Positions 18,669-26,925 of a stretch of DNA of 64,000 nt are shown in pieces (the stretch's first letter is position 1; every line of letters begins with the position of its first letter). The notes under the pieces are model-generated. The model ran no database searches, had not been told where the DNA came from, and worked only from the letters and a program-made list of their open reading frames with translations. Source of the stretch: Listeria swaminathanii (GTDB lineage: Bacteria; Bacillota; Bacilli; Lactobacillales; Listeriaceae); contig NZ_JAATOD010000006.1 of NCBI RefSeq assembly GCF_014229645.1, forward strand, positions 1-64,000, read 5' to 3'. The translations under genes and the position numbers were made by a program.

Positions 18669-19409
18669 TTATCTAATATATATTTTAATATCCTCGCTAT
18701 CTAGATTCCAAAAATGATATGGCACTTTATCCAAGTCAGTTGTAAATTGATTAAATAATTTTACTGGGATTTTGTTTTCTTTTAGTAATGCTATTTCCTT
18801 TAAGTGTTTTTGAGATACACCCACTAGCTCTAAATTACTATAAGCGGACAAACATTTTTTTTGAAACTCCTCTGCAAAATATCTACTTTCAAAAAGGAAA
18901 ATTCCATCTTCTAAAAATAAGTTTTGCTCTATTGAATTTTTTCCTCTACAATTCATAAACATCCAAAAAGGATCTCCTATGGTTTTATAATCTGGCACCA
19001 AATATTGTTCATGTTGACCGTTAATAAATTGTTCAAACTCACTATACTTAACAAGTCTAATTCCATTATAATCAGATACTTTTTTAGCGCCATCTTGAAA
19101 CTCACTTTCTGCCGAAATAAAAATCCCATTTATATTCCCAATATGCTCTAACTTATAATAAAAATTTCTAAGTTCACCAACATTAATCGGATTTTTCCAA
19201 TTTTTACATTCAATTGCTACCCGATATTTTAAACCAAAATATTCAAAAGAATAGAGCACATCAATTTCATGGCTTGCACCATCAGAACCTAACATAGGTA
19301 CTCGTACATCAACATCTGCTTTTATTCGTTCATTCTCTGCAATTTGAATGTAAAGTTTTTCAATTATAGACTCGAACTTTTCTCCTTTCGCTTGCGATTG
19401 TTTACTCAT
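18669..19409 (-). CDS. Mrr-like PD-(D/E)xK nuclease with a C-terminal domain shared with its neighbour
   Basis: The 246-residue protein has an N-terminal restriction-endonuclease-like domain (about 10-130) with D50 in SHEIDV and E67-x-K69 in VAIECKNW. This is the catalytic pattern of Mrr_cat enzymes, which cut modified or foreign DNA. NINGIFISA and YNGIRLVKY are the usual later strands. A C-terminal domain starts at GDPFW (145-149), contains SQKHLK (199-204) and ends IKIYIR. The preceding gene has the same domain. The start is ATG 19409, after GAGGTGA, overlapping the previous stop by eight bases. No methylase is nearby. A defence role is inferred from nuclease family and location only. Confidence 0.75.
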   Translation of the reverse strand: MSKQSQAKGEKFESIIEKLYIQIAENERIKADVDVRVPMLGSDGASHEIDVLYSFEYFGLKYRVAIECKNWKNPINVGELRNFYYKLEHIGNINGIFISAESEFQDGAKKVSDYNGIRLVKYSEFEQFINGQHEQYLVPDYKTIGDPFWMFMNCRGKNSIEQNLFLEDGIFLFESRYFAEEFQKKCLSAYSNLELVGVSQKHLKEIALLKENKIPVKLFNQFTTDLDKVPYHFWNLDSEDIKIYIR

Positions 19410-20154
19410 TTTTGTCACCTCGTAGATAGATTCTTCTAAACTTTTCATGACTAATATTATAGGCGAGAATTTCATAATCACTTCTTTGTTCAAATTGTGG
19501 AAAAGCTATACAAAATTCCGGGAACATTCCTTTCTCTTGTAAGCTTACTAATATCTTAAGATGATTTTGCGAAATCCCAAACACTTCAGACTTGTCTTTC
19601 AATTTCATACAATAATTTTCCGCCTGTCTTTTCGATAGAAATAGTAAGATATTATCATTTATCATGTTGTAATATCCTGTATTCTCGTCATTATTACTTC
19701 CCATTTCCATAACGACCCAAAAAGGATCTCCAACCATGTCTTTCTCAGGTAACATTATTTTAAGATTATCCAAAACATCCATTATAATTTCATTTGAAAA
19801 AACAAATTTCTTTAGCTCAATTCCAGCTTGTTCTGCTGATTTTTGAGCCTCAATTGTGACCTTACCATCATAATACATTATGCCTTTTGCAAAAAAATGC
19901 ATATCCTTTAGCATGTACGCAAACGCCCAAACATCTCTCTCTGTTAATTCAGTCCCTTCTATTGTCTTTATTATTGTCCGTTCCAAATTGTTCAGTTGAA
20001 TAAACTCAAAATAAATATCCACTACGTGCTCTTTTTGCAATTTCCCTGGAATTTTATAGTCCATTACAATCTTAGGCCTGAAAAAAACTTCTCTTTGAAA
20101 CCGACTTTTATACATTGAAATAACATTTACTTTTAATCCTGGATTCTCAGACAT
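19402..20154 (-). CDS. Catalytically degenerate paralogue of the adjacent Mrr-like nuclease
   Basis: The 250 residues can be aligned with the downstream nuclease almost end to end. VVDIYFE (44-50) matches its EIDV strand. The ECK strand aligns without gaps to LERTIIKTIE, so Glu and Lys are replaced by Ile and Thr. The later helices and GIELKKF match GIRLVKY. The shared C-terminal domain is clear: GDPFW at 142-146, SQNHLK at 195-200 and RRIYLR near the end. The fold appears kept and the active site lost, which suggests a regulatory or DNA-recognition partner. AAGGAGA precedes the ATG by nine bases, and the two genes are translationally coupled. Confidence 0.7.
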   Translation of the reverse strand: MSENPGLKVNVISMYKSRFQREVFFRPKIVMDYKIPGKLQKEHVVDIYFEFIQLNNLERTIIKTIEGTELTERDVWAFAYMLKDMHFFAKGIMYYDGKVTIEAQKSAEQAGIELKKFVFSNEIIMDVLDNLKIMLPEKDMVGDPFWVVMEMGSNNDENTGYYNMINDNILLFLSKRQAENYCMKLKDKSEVFGISQNHLKILVSLQEKGMFPEFCIAFPQFEQRSDYEILAYNISHEKFRRIYLRGDKNE

Positions 20155-20349
20155 TTCTATAATTCTCCTTACTGCTTAGGTCAGCTAATATTTGATGTGT
20201 TACCACTTACTAGGTTTATAACGACCGACACATTGATATAGTCTCTAATTATTTCGTGTTTTAGTGCCAACATCAGTAAAGACCGTATGCTTTAAAAAGT
20301 GCCTAAAATTAAGGTTTGCCAGCCTTAACGTCGTTGTAGCAACGTTATC

Positions 20350-20493
20350 GTCTCCACGTGAGCTATTTGTGGGAACATATCGACTGGTTGCATATAGCGA
20401 ATGCGGTATTTTTTCGTAAGTAAAGCCAAGTCACATGCTAAAGTGGACGGATTACAAGATACATAAACAAGTTGTTTCGCTTCTACTTCTAAG
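20350..20493 (-). pseudogene. Internal fragment of the RNA methyltransferase gene 3' end (copy B)
   Basis: These 144 bases align without gaps to 21272-21415 of the intact methyltransferase gene, with about 14 mismatches (90% identity). The copy is therefore a diverged allele and not a fresh duplication. It begins at GTCTC, where copy A ends, so copies A and B together rebuild one contiguous 3' end interrupted by the nuclease module. Outside this fragment, the gap 20155-20565 contains no gene that I can support. Confidence 0.85.
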
Positions 20494-20565
20494 CAAGTTC
20501 AAGATGTCTATTTTATCCTAAAAATTGACTACGGCTACTTTATTGGCTAGGAATGACGTTTATTT

Positions 20566-21132
20566 TTAATCTGATTGATTAATTATGTGGTAGGTTTCAT
20601 CCCTTTGATTAAAAAAGACATATATTTTTGCTCTGTTTTTCTCTGGAACAATATCTAACTCACCTATAAAAAATAATGGTTTCCCATTAGCAAATTTCCA
20701 TTCCGGATTTTGTAGCCATTTAGGTGGATTTTTTAGATATTTAAAATCTTCTTTAACTTTTTTCTTTATTTGCTCTTTTTTCTCTAATGTGTTTGAAATA
20801 TTTTTATTCAAAATAGACCTGAAATAATCTGGGGAAATATCTAACCATTTGGGTAAGACCGAAAATACTATATCAGCATCCTCATCCATTTTACTGGAAT
20901 AGCTAAACAATTCCTCATTTTTCTCTAAATACTGTTTGATGGCATCTTTTACATTAGATATGGAAGAAAAATCGGATGCATCAGCTTCTAAAATGTATAA
21001 ACATAGATTGCTATAGTTTGTATATGGTGGGATTTTTGTTTCTTTTTCTAATTTGTTTTGTAAAGCTTCATCTTTATAAAAACGATCTAAAAATACTTTG
21101 GCAGTAATCTTATCTTCCATAAAATCTATCAA
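20566..21132 (-). CDS. Accessory protein of unknown function (188 residues)
   Basis: This soluble, Lys/Glu-rich protein has no signal peptide or membrane segment. The region around 130-175 (PPKWLQNPEWKFANGKPLFFIGELD) recalls strands seen in some SUFU/DUF1963-type immunity proteins, but that is only a weak resemblance. TTG 21132 is given as the start; ATG 21120 is also possible. The only good ribosome binding site, AGGAGG at 21150-21155, is 17 bases from the TTG, so translation initiation is unusual or the start is misjudged. It is the only gene between copy B and the intact methyltransferase gene. Confidence 0.5.
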   Translation of the reverse strand: MIDFMEDKITAKVFLDRFYKDEALQNKLEKETKIPPYTNYSNLCLYILEADASDFSSISNVKDAIKQYLEKNEELFSYSSKMDEDADIVFSVLPKWLDISPDYFRSILNKNISNTLEKKEQIKKKVKEDFKYLKNPPKWLQNPEWKFANGKPLFFIGELDIVPEKNRAKIYVFFNQRDETYHIINQSD

Positions 21133-21201
21133 TAGTTGTATATCGTTTTCCTCCTAAAAATTTACCTGTTTAAAATAACTAATATCACTTGTATAGAACA
21201 A

Positions 21202-21240
21202 CAATGCACCCTTTACTAAAAAGAATGCATTGCTATTTTT
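21202..21240. terminator. Hairpin after the RNA methyltransferase gene
   Basis: CAATGCA (21202-21208) and TGCATTG (21226-21232) form a stem with a 17-base loop just past the methyltransferase stop. The T-run lies on the plus-strand side, so its efficiency for the minus-strand gene is uncertain. Confidence 0.4.
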
Positions 21241-21243
21241 TAG

Positions 21244-22620
21244 TTAATTCTTTAATTGCAAAAGTACTACGGTCTCCACATGCGCTGTTTGCGGGAACAT
21301 ATCGACAGGTTGCATATAGCGAATGCGATATTTCTTCGCAAGTAAAGCTAAGTCGCGAGCTAAAGTGGACGGATTACAAGATACGTAAACAAGTTGTTTT
21401 GCTTCTACTTCTAAGAGTGATTTAATCAGTCCTTGGTCACAGCCGCTTCTTGGTGGATCGACGATGACTGCATCGGGGCGGAAACCTTCTTTTACCCATT
21501 TTGGTAATACATCTTCTGCTTTTCCTACTTCATAATAAACGTTTTCGATACCGTTTTTCTCGGCGTTTCGTTTGGCGTCTTCAATCGATTCCGGAATAAT
21601 ATCCATGCCGCGAACTTCTTTTACTTTTCCGGCAAAGGCTTGGCCGATTGTTCCAACGCCGCAATAAGCATCTACTAATGTTTCACTGCCTGTTAGTACG
21701 AGAGCTTTTTCAACTTCTTGATACAGCCGCTCTGTTTGGAACGGGTTTAATTGGAAAAAGGCACGAGCTGATAAATCAAATTCGAGTTCCATTAATTTTT
21801 CTTCAATGCTTTCTTTTCCTGCTAAAAGGAATGTTTCATCGCCGAAAATGAGTGATGATTTCGCTTGGTTTACGTTTTGCATAATCGAGGTCACTTCTGG
21901 AAGAGCTGCTTCGATTTCTGCAAGGATTTCGCGTTTTTTCGGTAGTTTTTTACTATTAGTAATGAAAACAAGTTGCGTTTCACCCGTTTTTACGCCTGTA
22001 CGAACGACGATTGTCCGGACGATGCCACTACCAGCTTTTTCATCATAAATTGGTACGCCGTATTTTTCGAGTAAGTCGCGAACAAAATTCGTTACTTTAA
22101 TCGTAACGGGTTGTTGGACAATACAATCTTCAATTGGAACAAGTTGGTGCGAGTTAGCGCCGAAAAGTCCTGTTTCGACTTGACCACTACCTACTAATCT
22201 TGTTTGGAATTGGCTTTTATTACGGTAACGCCAAGGATCTTCCATACCGATTGTTGGGCGAATTTTTAATTTGGCTGGATCGATTTTTGTATGTTTTTCG
22301 ATTGATTGAATAACTATATCTCGTTTTAATTCAAGTTGGGCGCTATAGGCCACATGTTGCAACTGGCAACCACCACACGCCTCATAAACTGGGCAAGGTG
22401 CGGTAACTCGGTTTGGAGATTTTTTACGGATTTTATTTAATTTTGCTTCGGTGAAACGATCACGAACTTTGACCGCTTCAACAACTACCTCTTCACCGGT
22501 AATTGCGCCAGGTACAAATACAACTGCTTTTTTAAAGTAGCCAATTCCTTCCCCGTTGATTCCCATACGTCGAATCGTTAATGGGAATTTTTGGCCTTCT
22601 TCTACTGGATTTTGATTCAT
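21244..22620 (-). CDS. 23S rRNA (uracil-5-)-methyltransferase, RlmD/RlmCD (RumA) family
   Basis: The enzyme methylates uridine C5 using SAM. Its 458 residues contain an N-terminal TRAM domain (about 5-65) and iron-sulfur cysteines in [14 protein letters not shown]. The SAM motif is [25 protein letters not shown] and the catalytic cysteine in [13 protein letters not shown] also appear. The target position (one or both of the U747/U1939-type sites) cannot be told. Its 3' end is the apparent insertion point of the accessory modules, and the reading frame is intact to the normal stop. Confidence 0.88.
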   Translation of the reverse strand: MNQNPVEEGQKFPLTIRRMGINGEGIGYFKKAVVFVPGAITGEEVVVEAVKVRDRFTEAKLNKIRKKSPNRVTAPCPVYEACGGCQLQHVAYSAQLELKRDIVIQSIEKHTKIDPAKLKIRPTIGMEDPWRYRNKSQFQTRLVGSGQVETGLFGANSHQLVPIEDCIVQQPVTIKVTNFVRDLLEKYGVPIYDEKAGSGIVRTIVVRTGVKTGETQLVFITNSKKLPKKREILAEIEAALPEVTSIMQNVNQAKSSLIFGDETFLLAGKESIEEKLMELEFDLSARAFFQLNPFQTERLYQEVEKALVLTGSETLVDAYCGVGTIGQAFAGKVKEVRGMDIIPESIEDAKRNAEKNGIENVYYEVGKAEDVLPKWVKEGFRPDAVIVDPPRSGCDQGLIKSLLEVEAKQLVYVSCNPSTLARDLALLAKKYRIRYMQPVDMFPQTAHVETVVLLQLKN

Positions 22621-22684
22621 TATTTTCCTCCATCATTCCAAGTCTTCATTAATACTAACAAAAAAACAGCAACTTGTCAGTAGT

Positions 22685-23065
22685 TTATGGCATGATTTCA
22701 AGACTTTCATCGACAAGGATGCTTTTTTCGACAGAACGAACCATCGAACAGTATTTTGGTGTTAGTTTTAGCGCCTTTTCGAGTGCTTTAGGATCTAGCT
22801 CTGAACCGGTTATTTTAAAATGAAGATGAATCGCGCTAATCCGGTTTTCTTCTTCGGGAATGCGTTCCATCGTTGCGTCTATCCATAAATCGCTGAACTC
22901 CACCCGTTTTTTTCTTAAAATATTTCGAAAAACAATGGCGCTACAACTGGCAATAGACATTAACATCAAATCAGCTGGTGAATAGTTGGTCATTTTTTCA
23001 TCAATTAAAAAATCCCCTGTGTCAAACCCATTTTCGGTATAAACTAGCTTTAATGGTTTTGTCAT
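22685..23065 (-). CDS. OsmC family protein
   Basis: The 126-residue protein has the OsmC/Ohr fold pattern, with the two active-site cysteines in MSIASCSAIVF and TPKYCSMVRS. Such proteins reduce organic hydroperoxides using a cysteine pair. It is closer to the YhfA-like OsmC group than to Ohr, judged by the short N terminus. It lies 64 bp upstream of the RNA methyltransferase on the same strand and could share its transcript. Confidence 0.8.
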   Translation of the reverse strand: MTKPLKLVYTENGFDTGDFLIDEKMTNYSPADLMLMSIASCSAIVFRNILRKKRVEFSDLWIDATMERIPEEENRISAIHLHFKITGSELDPKALEKALKLTPKYCSMVRSVEKSILVDESLEIMP

Positions 23066-23171
23066 CCTTATCCCTCATTTCTTCTCTTTTATCGTACAAA
23101 AATTCTCCTTATTAAGCAAATTAGTAGTATAATGAACAGATAGTCGACCAGAAAAGGAGGCTACTCATGTT

Positions 23172-23816
23172 ATGGAAGGAGTAGAAAATAAAGTGATTGT
23201 TTTAGCAGGAATGATTGGCGCTGGGAAAAGTAGTTATACGGAGCTAATCGCAAATGAACTCGGAACAAAGGCATTTTATGAAAGCATTAAGGATAATCGC
23301 ATCCTCGAAATGTTTTATGATGACCCAAAAAGATGGGCTTTTGCCTTACAAATATATTTTTTAAATACCCGTTTTCGCAGTATTAAAGCTGCTTTGACGG
23401 ATCAGAATAATGTGCTTGATCGAAGTATTTACGAGGACGCGCTTTTTACGCAAATTAATTTTGAAGAAGGTAACATTTCTGAACCGGAGATGGATACATA
23501 TCTTGATTTGCTTGATAATATGATGGAAGAACTTGCTTATATGCCGAAAAAAGCGCCGGATTTGTTGATCTATTTGCGCGGTAGTTTGGAGACGGTCCTC
23601 AGTCGGATTACTCTTCGTGGTCGCCCTTATGAGCAAATTGAGGATAATCCAGGTTTGCTTGATTATTATAAACACCTTTATAGTCGTTATGACAGCTGGT
23701 TTGAATCCTACGATAAAAGTGATACGCTCGTGATTAACATTGACGAAATTGATATTACTAAACCGGATGACGCAAATTATGTCATGCAACTTATTCATGA
23801 AAAATTAAAACGCTAA
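23172..23816 (+). CDS. Deoxynucleoside kinase (deoxyguanosine/deoxyadenosine type)
   Basis: The 214-residue protein is a P-loop kinase of the dNK family, salvaging purine deoxynucleosides. Walker A is GMIGAGKSS, the substrate Glu and DRS motif lie in LDRSIYEDALF, and the lid is RITLRGRPYEQI. Start choice is not simple. AGGAGG (23155-23160) is ideally spaced for an out-of-frame ATG at 23167 that opens a five-codon frame closed at TAG 23182-23184. The kinase ATG at 23172 lies 11 bases from that site, and a GTG at 23193 follows an internal AAGGAG. Confidence 0.85.
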   Translation: MEGVENKVIVLAGMIGAGKSSYTELIANELGTKAFYESIKDNRILEMFYDDPKRWAFALQIYFLNTRFRSIKAALTDQNNVLDRSIYEDALFTQINFEEGNISEPEMDTYLDLLDNMMEELAYMPKKAPDLLIYLRGSLETVLSRITLRGRPYEQIEDNPGLLDYYKHLYSRYDSWFESYDKSDTLVINIDEIDITKPDDANYVMQLIHEKLKR

Positions 23817-23846
23817 AACAGGCTTATGCTGTTTTAGCGTTTTTTA
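23807..23846. terminator. Bidirectional terminator
   Basis: A 15-bp perfect stem (AAAACGCTAAAACAG / CTGTTTTAGCGTTTT) includes the kinase stop codon and lies between convergent genes. Confidence 0.92.
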
Positions 23847-24713
23847 ATTGATTTCGCCTAATTCTTTTTTCTTTTTGCGAATTGCCAGTGTAGCGTTCAG
23901 CTCTCCGCCAATCATTAAAATAATTCCGGTCAAATAAAACCATAACATTAAAATAATAATTACCCCGATACTACCGTAAGTTGCTGAGTAGTTACCAAAA
24001 TTGTTCACGTAATACGCAAAACCAACTGAAGCAACCGTCCAACCAATTGTTGAAAATAACGCTCCCGGAAGGACACTAATTAACGTACTACGCCTGTTTG
24101 GTGCCACCCAATATAAAAAGGTAAAGACAACAAAAATAACAACGAGCGTAACGGTCCAACGAAGATTATTCCAAAAACTAAGAAAGTCTTCCGAGAAATT
24201 CAAATGATTAATTAAAAACATCCCAATTTGCTGTCCGAATACGAGTAATAGCAAGGTTGCTCCCACTGTTGCAAGCATTGCGAGCGTGAAAAACATGGAT
24301 AATAAGCGTTGCACGACGTAATTTCGTTTATTCGTTACGCCATACGCTTTATTGAGCGATTTCATGACCGCATTCATACCGTTCGATGCCGACCATAAAG
24401 TCGCGATAATCCCGATGGAAAGTAATCCGCCATTTTTCTGCGTTAATAAGGTATTTAAATTTTCTTCTAAAAAGTCCATAATCTGGTCTGGCGCAAATTC
24501 TTTAATCATATTAAAAACAGAATCTTTGTCAATATGAAGGTATGCAAGCAATGTCGCCGCGATTAAGAGCATTGGGAAAATGGAAAACAGCATATAATAA
24601 GCTAACTGTGCTGCATTCCCAGAAACGTCATTTCGTCCAACTCGCGCACTTACTGCTTGACCCACTTGAACTATCCCGTTATGTTTAATATATTTTACTA
24701 CTTTTTTCCACAC
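23844..24713 (-). CDS. YihY/BrkB family membrane protein
   Basis: The 289 residues have six predicted membrane segments and the family blocks GNAAQLAYYMLFSIFPMLL, ATLWSASNGMNAVMKSLNKAYG and FGNYSATYGSIGVIIILMLW. Members were once called ribonuclease BN, which was an error. The family is now regarded as a transporter-like membrane group of unknown substrate. Translation starts at GTG 24713. Confidence 0.82.
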   Translation of the reverse strand: MWKKVVKYIKHNGIVQVGQAVSARVGRNDVSGNAAQLAYYMLFSIFPMLLIAATLLAYLHIDKDSVFNMIKEFAPDQIMDFLEENLNTLLTQKNGGLLSIGIIATLWSASNGMNAVMKSLNKAYGVTNKRNYVVQRLLSMFFTLAMLATVGATLLLLVFGQQIGMFLINHLNFSEDFLSFWNNLRWTVTLVVIFVVFTFLYWVAPNRRSTLISVLPGALFSTIGWTVASVGFAYYVNNFGNYSATYGSIGVIIILMLWFYLTGIILMIGGELNATLAIRKKKKELGEIN

Positions 24714-24802
24714 TACTAAGGCCCCCTGTTCTAGTCATTCGTCTGGAAGTTTTTGTTCTATTATGGTAAAATTTTGTCTATTAGCTTGAAAGGAGCAAAA
24801 AG

Positions 24803-25024
24803 ATGAATCTTGAAACCCCTTCGCAGGAAAACTTGACTTTTATGTTAACTGAAATTACTACGAAACTAAAAATGGTGAATGTTGGTGTTTTTGAAAATCT
24901 TGAGCTTGACTCTGTTGATTATAACGCACTTATCGATATTTATCAGCTAATAAAACGTAAATCAAATTTTAGCCCGCGTGAAATGCAATTATTTGCAGAA
25001 GAGTTGCGCCGGATTAGAAAATAA
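24803..25024 (+). CDS. DUF1128 family protein
   Basis: A 73-residue helical protein fits the conserved Firmicutes DUF1128 family, with LTEITTKLKMVN and the closing SPREMQLFAEELRRIRK. AAAGGAG precedes the ATG. The function is unknown. It is monocistronic, between the brkB-like gene and a short terminator. Confidence 0.75.
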   Translation: MNLETPSQENLTFMLTEITTKLKMVNVGVFENLELDSVDYNALIDIYQLIKRKSNFSPREMQLFAEELRRIRK

Positions 25025-25036
25025 AACAAATGCTAG

Positions 25037-25058
25037 CCACTTTTTAGTGGTTTTTTGT
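25037..25058. terminator. Short terminator
   Basis: CCACT (25037-25041) and AGTGG (25046-25050) form a small stem followed by six T residues. The 3' end of the AAC(3) gene overlaps it. Confidence 0.6.
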
Positions 25059-25850
25059 TTGGAAATAATTAGTGCCAAAATCCACTAAATCTCGCATATC
25101 ATAAATTTTCGTCGGCGCTCCGATAATGGTCGTCGGATGAAAATTACGTTCTTTCTCATAAGCGCGGCCTAACGCAATAAATGCTTCACTATTATAATCA
25201 ATTTCCTGATACTTTTCCCAAATGATTTCGCCATTTTTTAAAAACGCGGCTTGATTTTCTGTGAGTGGAAAAACATTCGAACGCTCTTCTGCCAAATGAA
25301 GCGATGTATTATTATTATTATCAACGCCAAATAAAATGATTTTCGCCCCAAGTTGGTAGAGTTTTCCAAGCGGCGACTCATCCCCCATGCTTTTCGCGAG
25401 TGGTTGTTTCGAAAGGATGTTTTCTTTATCCTTTCCCCAGGCACAAAATGAATGGTAAGGATGAAAACTGCGCGCCACATCAGGAATTGCGCGAAATGTT
25501 TCGGCAATGACACCCATCCCGCGAGTCGGGGTTACAAATGGATCAAATGGTGGCGTTTCTGCGCGAATGATTTTCCACCAACTTTCTGGAACTGGCGGAT
25601 TTTCCCATTTAGATGGATCCGTTAATTGGCCCGTTTGAGCTGGCATAACAATATTGCCCGTTTCACCAACAAGTTCTTGTAAGGCTAAAATAACCGTGAC
25701 CGGGCCGCCACAAATCCAGTCCGCTTTTGACATGGAGGCATGAAAAATAATCGTATCGCCTTTTTCAATACCCGCTTTTCTCAGGTCAGACACGATTTTA
25801 TGTTTTGTTGCTGGTTTTTTGGTTCGCCAGATGGCCATTTTTTCTCCCAT
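25044..25850 (-). CDS. Aminoglycoside N(3)-acetyltransferase family protein
   Basis: The protein (268 residues from this start) fits the AAC(3)/YokD family, which acetylates the 3-amino group of 2-deoxystreptamine aminoglycosides. It has IIFHASMSKADWICGG, VMPAQTGQLTDPS, the YHSF block that binds acetyl-CoA and substrate, and HLAEERSN. Chromosomal members often give little resistance, so the real substrate is uncertain. ATG 25850 is chosen, with 25838 as an alternative. The frame can open at TTG 25904, but that lies inside the structured RNA at 25879-25967. Confidence 0.75.
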   Translation of the reverse strand: MGEKMAIWRTKKPATKHKIVSDLRKAGIEKGDTIIFHASMSKADWICGGPVTVILALQELVGETGNIVMPAQTGQLTDPSKWENPPVPESWWKIIRAETPPFDPFVTPTRGMGVIAETFRAIPDVARSFHPYHSFCAWGKDKENILSKQPLAKSMGDESPLGKLYQLGAKIILFGVDNNNNTSLHLAEERSNVFPLTENQAAFLKNGEIIWEKYQEIDYNSEAFIALGRAYEKERNFHPTTIIGAPTKIYDMRDLVDFGTNYFQTKNH

Positions 25851-25878
25851 TTTGTCTGTCACCACCCCTAAAAATAAA

Positions 25879-25967
25879 GCCAGATGCCTAGAAAAAAACG
25901 TCAAAGTAAAAGCAGATGTAGTTTTTACATATGTTTTTACTTGAATTCTGTTCTAAAAGCATCTGGC
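25879..25967 (-). ncRNA. Nested hairpin leader between map and the AAC(3) gene
   Basis: Three nested helices are visible. The outer one is GCCAGATGC/GCATCTGGC (25879-25887 with 25959-25967). The middle one is CAAAGTAAAA with TTTTACTTG (25902-25911 with 25935-25943). The inner one is ATGTA/TACAT (25916-25920 with 25926-25930). On the minus strand the outer stem is followed by TTTATTTTT, then the AGGGGTGG ribosome binding region. It may be a branched terminator after map or a termination/antitermination leader for the resistance-type gene. Confidence 0.55.
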
Positions 25968-25979
25968 TAAATAGTTTAA

Positions 25980-26738
25980 TTAGTCGTTTTCGCCTTGATA
26001 CGTTAAAATTTCTGGGCCATCTTTTGTAATAGCAAACGTATGCTCATATTGAGCTGATAAAGAGCCATCAACTGTTCTTGCAGTCCAGCCATTATCGTCC
26101 ATTTTTGCTTTCCAAGCGCCCATGTTTACCATAGGTTCCACCGTGATAACCATGCCTTCTTTTAAGCGTGGTCCTTTTCCAGCTTGACCAAAATGCGGAA
26201 TATCTGGTTTTTCATGTAAAGTTGGTCCAACGCCGTGACCGATAAACTCGCGAACAACTGCTAGATTTTCGGATTCTACGTAGGTTTGGATGGCATGACC
26301 AATATCGCCAACTCGAGCGCCAACTTGTGCTTGTTCAATACCTAAGTAAAGTGCTTTATGGGTTACATCCATTAAATGCTTCACATCATCTGGAATTTCA
26401 CCTACAGCATAAGTCCAAGCAGAATCAGCAAGTGCGCCGTGGTAATTCACGACCATGTCTACAGTAATGATGTCGCCTTGGTTTAGCTTTTGTTTGCGCG
26501 GGAATCCGTGACAAATTTCATCATTGATACTTGCACAAATAGCATATTCGTATCCTTCAAAGCCTTTTTGCTCTGGAGTTGCGCCATTTTTACGTAAAAA
26601 TTCTTCTGTGAAAACTTCTAAATCCCAGCTAGTAATACCAGGTTTAATGATTTTTTTTAGTTCTTTATGCGTATCGGCAAGGATTTTCCCAGCTGCTTTC
26701 ATCTCATCGATTTCGCGTCTTGATTTGAGTGTAATCAT
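25980..26738 (-). CDS. map: Methionine aminopeptidase, type I
   Basis: The enzyme removes the initiator methionine from new proteins. The 252 residues have the pita-bread fold signatures. The metal ligands fall in VTVDMVVNYHGALADSAW (two Asp), GHGVGPTLHEKP (His), and the later Glu residues in TVEPMVN and YEHTFAITKDG. An SD-type GGAGGG precedes the ATG. Listeria usually has a second map elsewhere; this copy is monocistronic apart from possible read-through into the AAC(3) gene. Confidence 0.92.
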   Translation of the reverse strand: MITLKSRREIDEMKAAGKILADTHKELKKIIKPGITSWDLEVFTEEFLRKNGATPEQKGFEGYEYAICASINDEICHGFPRKQKLNQGDIITVDMVVNYHGALADSAWTYAVGEIPDDVKHLMDVTHKALYLGIEQAQVGARVGDIGHAIQTYVESENLAVVREFIGHGVGPTLHEKPDIPHFGQAGKGPRLKEGMVITVEPMVNMGAWKAKMDDNGWTARTVDGSLSAQYEHTFAITKDGPEILTYQGEND

Positions 26739-26819
26739 TTCTTTATTCCCTCCTAAAATTTCCGCTATTTCCTATTATAGCTCGAAAACCGCTAGAAATA
26801 AAGTAATCTGGAAAAAAGG

Positions 26820-26847
26820 TTGCAGTTTTTCTGAAGACATTTATAAT
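26820..26847 (+). promoter_or_regulatory. Sigma-A promoter of the flavodoxin gene
   Basis: TTGCAG (26820-26825), a 16-bp spacer and TATAAT (26842-26847) lie 78 bp upstream of the flavodoxin start. Confidence 0.6.
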
Positions 26848-26925
26848 AGAATGTATCAGTGAAAAAATGGTGGGCTGGTTTGTGCCATTTTAAACAATAA
26901 AAAATTCAGAAAATGGTGATACAAA

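Noticed and set aside
20494..20565. Active second copy of the RNA methyltransferase
   Set aside because: Only 144 bp of its 3' portion remain upstream of this point. There is no start, SAM motif or catalytic cysteine.
18551..21276. Complete integrative element with its own integrase
   Set aside because: The direct repeats look like attachment sites, but no recombinase, excisionase or transposase gene lies between them, so only insertion modules can be supported.
25851..25904. N-terminal extension of the AAC(3)-like protein
   Set aside because: It would be translated from inside the hairpin region without a ribosome binding site, and the extra residues do not resemble the family.
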